Positions 63,102 through 64,000 of a stretch of DNA of 64,000 bases are shown in pieces. The DNA lies in the NCBI RefSeq assembly GCF_900112375.1, contig NZ_FOLS01000009.1, positions 1 through 64,000 on the forward strand. The letters are read 5' to 3'. Both the position numbers and the translations under genes were made by a program. The DNA is from Pseudomonas citronellolis (lineage in GTDB: Bacteria > Pseudomonadota > Gammaproteobacteria > Pseudomonadales > Pseudomonadaceae). Below the pieces are notes generated by a model. The model did no database searches. It was not told the origin of the DNA and saw only the letters and a program-made list of their open reading frames with translations. The number at the start of each line of letters is the position of its first letter. Position 1 is the stretch's first letter.

Positions 63102-64000
63102 TTAAAGCTGGATCAGACCGGGAATCTGCACGTCCGGATTGACGTCCTGCTCGTAGTCCACGCCGGCGATCTCGAAGCCGAACAGGCGCAGGAACTCGGT
63201 CTTGTAGCCGGTGAAGTCGGTCAGCTGGTACAGGTTCTCGTTGGTCACCTGGTTCCACAGCGCCTTCACCTTGTCCTGTACGTCCGGCTGCAGCTCCTTG
63301 TAGTCGGCGCGCAGGCGGCCGTCGGCGTCCAGGTGCGGCTGGCTGCCGTAGAGGCTGTCGCGGAACAGGCCGTCGACCTGCTCGATGCAACCCTCGTGGG
63401 TGCCCTTCTCCTTCATCACCTTGAACAGCAGCGACAGGTACAGCGGCATCATCGGGATGGCCGAGCTGGCCTGGGTGACCACGGCCTTGAGCACGGATAC
63501 GCGGGCGTCACCGCCGGTGGCGGCCAGCTTCTCGCGAATGCCCAGGACCTTCTGGTCCAGGTCCTTCTTGGCGGCGCCGATGGAGCCGTTCCAGTACAGG
63601 TCGTGGGTGATCTCTTCGCCCAGGTAGGTGAAGGCGGTGGTCTTCACGCCATCGGCCAGCACGCCGGCTTCCTGCAGCGCGTCCATCCACATCTGCCAGT
63701 CTTCGCCACCCATCACCGCGACGGTGTTGGCGATCTCCTCGGGGGTCGCCGGCTCCATCACGCTTTCCTTGATCACTTCCTTGTCGGTGTCCAGGCCACG
63801 GAAGTTCACGGCCTTGCCCACCGGCTTGAGCACCGAGTTGAAGACTTCTCCGGTCTTCGGATGGGTGCGGCGCGGGGCGGCCAGGCTGTAGACCACCAGG
63901 TCGACCTTGCCCAGGTCCTGCTTGATGGTTTCGATGGTGACCTTCTTCACCTCGTCGGAGAAGGCGTCGCCGTTGATGCTGCGGGCGTACAGGCCCTTGG
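63102..64000 (-). CDS. fabV: Enoyl-[acyl-carrier-protein] reductase FabV (5' end outside window)
   Basis: FabV performs the last step of each fatty acid elongation cycle, reducing enoyl-ACP with NADH, and is insensitive to triclosan in Pseudomonas. About 299 codons are present; the N-terminal ~100 residues lie beyond the window end. Seen here are [23 protein letters not shown], the diagnostic YX8K catalytic motif [11 protein letters not shown], and the C-terminal region [28 protein letters not shown]. The frame is intact to base 64000. Confidence 0.97.
   Translation of the reverse strand, partial: KGLYARSINGDAFSDEVKKVTIETIKQDLGKVDLVVYSLAAPRRTHPKTGEVFNSVLKPVGKAVNFRGLDTDKEVIKESVMEPATPEEIANTVAVMGGEDWQMWMDALQEAGVLADGVKTTAFTYLGEEITHDLYWNGSIGAAKKDLDQKVLGIREKLAATGGDARVSVLKAVVTQASSAIPMMPLYLSLLFKVMKEKGTHEGCIEQVDGLFRDSLYGSQPHLDADGRLRADYKELQPDVQDKVKALWNQVTNENLYQLTDFTGYKTEFLRLFGFEIAGVDYEQDVNPDVQIPGLIQL

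Overview
The window is about 67% GC by eye and comes from a Pseudomonas chromosome of the P. aeruginosa/P. citronellolis type. Supporting markers are class Ia ribonucleotide reductase with duplicated ATP cones, an OprD-type porin, a complete atuRABCDEFGH acyclic-terpene cluster, the SbrI/SbrR sigma/anti-sigma pair, TgpA, FabV, and many REP-type hairpins in the intergenic gaps. The atu pathway was worked out in P. citronellolis and P. aeruginosa; the species call is an inference. There are no rRNA or tRNA genes, no CRISPR array and no recognisable transposase.

Layout. 1-1293: 3' end of an OprD-type porin. 1620-4158: modABC molybdate importer (minus strand), with divergent modG; a near-perfect ModE box (4741-4768) stands alone downstream of modG, in front of a tiny ORF and a terminator. 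4888-6500: DUF202 protein, a YedE-type sulfur-transport pair and a BigR-like ArsR repressor. 6579-9113: RstAB-like two-component pair. 9846-14143: nrdA and nrdB, preceded by a 732-bp region with NrdR boxes and a DnaA box. 14174-17408: an AT-rich island with a beta-class DNA methyltransferase and a DGQHR-domain protein whose N-terminus looks nuclease-like; this is the best candidate for a little-described defence or modification system. 17374-18177: a C4 antisense RNA, icd-like ORF and Bro-N (antirepressor-like) gene arranged like the immI locus of phages P1 and P7. 18570-25301: orphan antitoxin-like regulator, thpR, LysR/YeiH pair, DoxX, MltF-like enzyme, and two palindromic elements, one of them a MITE-like element ending 8 bp before tatD.

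25310-37153: tatD, a chemoreceptor, Mpo1-like protein, thioesterase, CHAD protein, the MoxR-DUF58-TgpA operon, a LysR/PACE efflux pair and pyrF. 37243-41370: two-component pair with CBS-domain kinase and double-receiver regulator, DUF2897 protein, CPBP protease and atuR. 41593-53519: atuA-H, encoding geranyl-CoA carboxylase (AtuC/AtuF), citronellyl-CoA dehydrogenase (AtuD), isohexenylglutaconyl-CoA hydratase (AtuE), two SDR enzymes, AtuA and an acyl-CoA synthetase. Two mirror-image 16-bp operators lie between atuR and atuA, and nearly every gap inside the operon carries REP hairpins. 53840-64000: lipoprotein, sbrR, sbrI, a VWA lipoprotein, a MocR regulator, a cell-envelope cluster (LuxR-type regulator with a degenerate receiver, OmpA-like lipoprotein, DUF4398 lipoprotein, solute-binding protein), an alpha/beta hydrolase and the 3' part of fabV.

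All family assignments come from reading protein motifs; no database search was run. Coordinates of starts were chosen from Shine-Dalgarno spacing, overlaps and family length.
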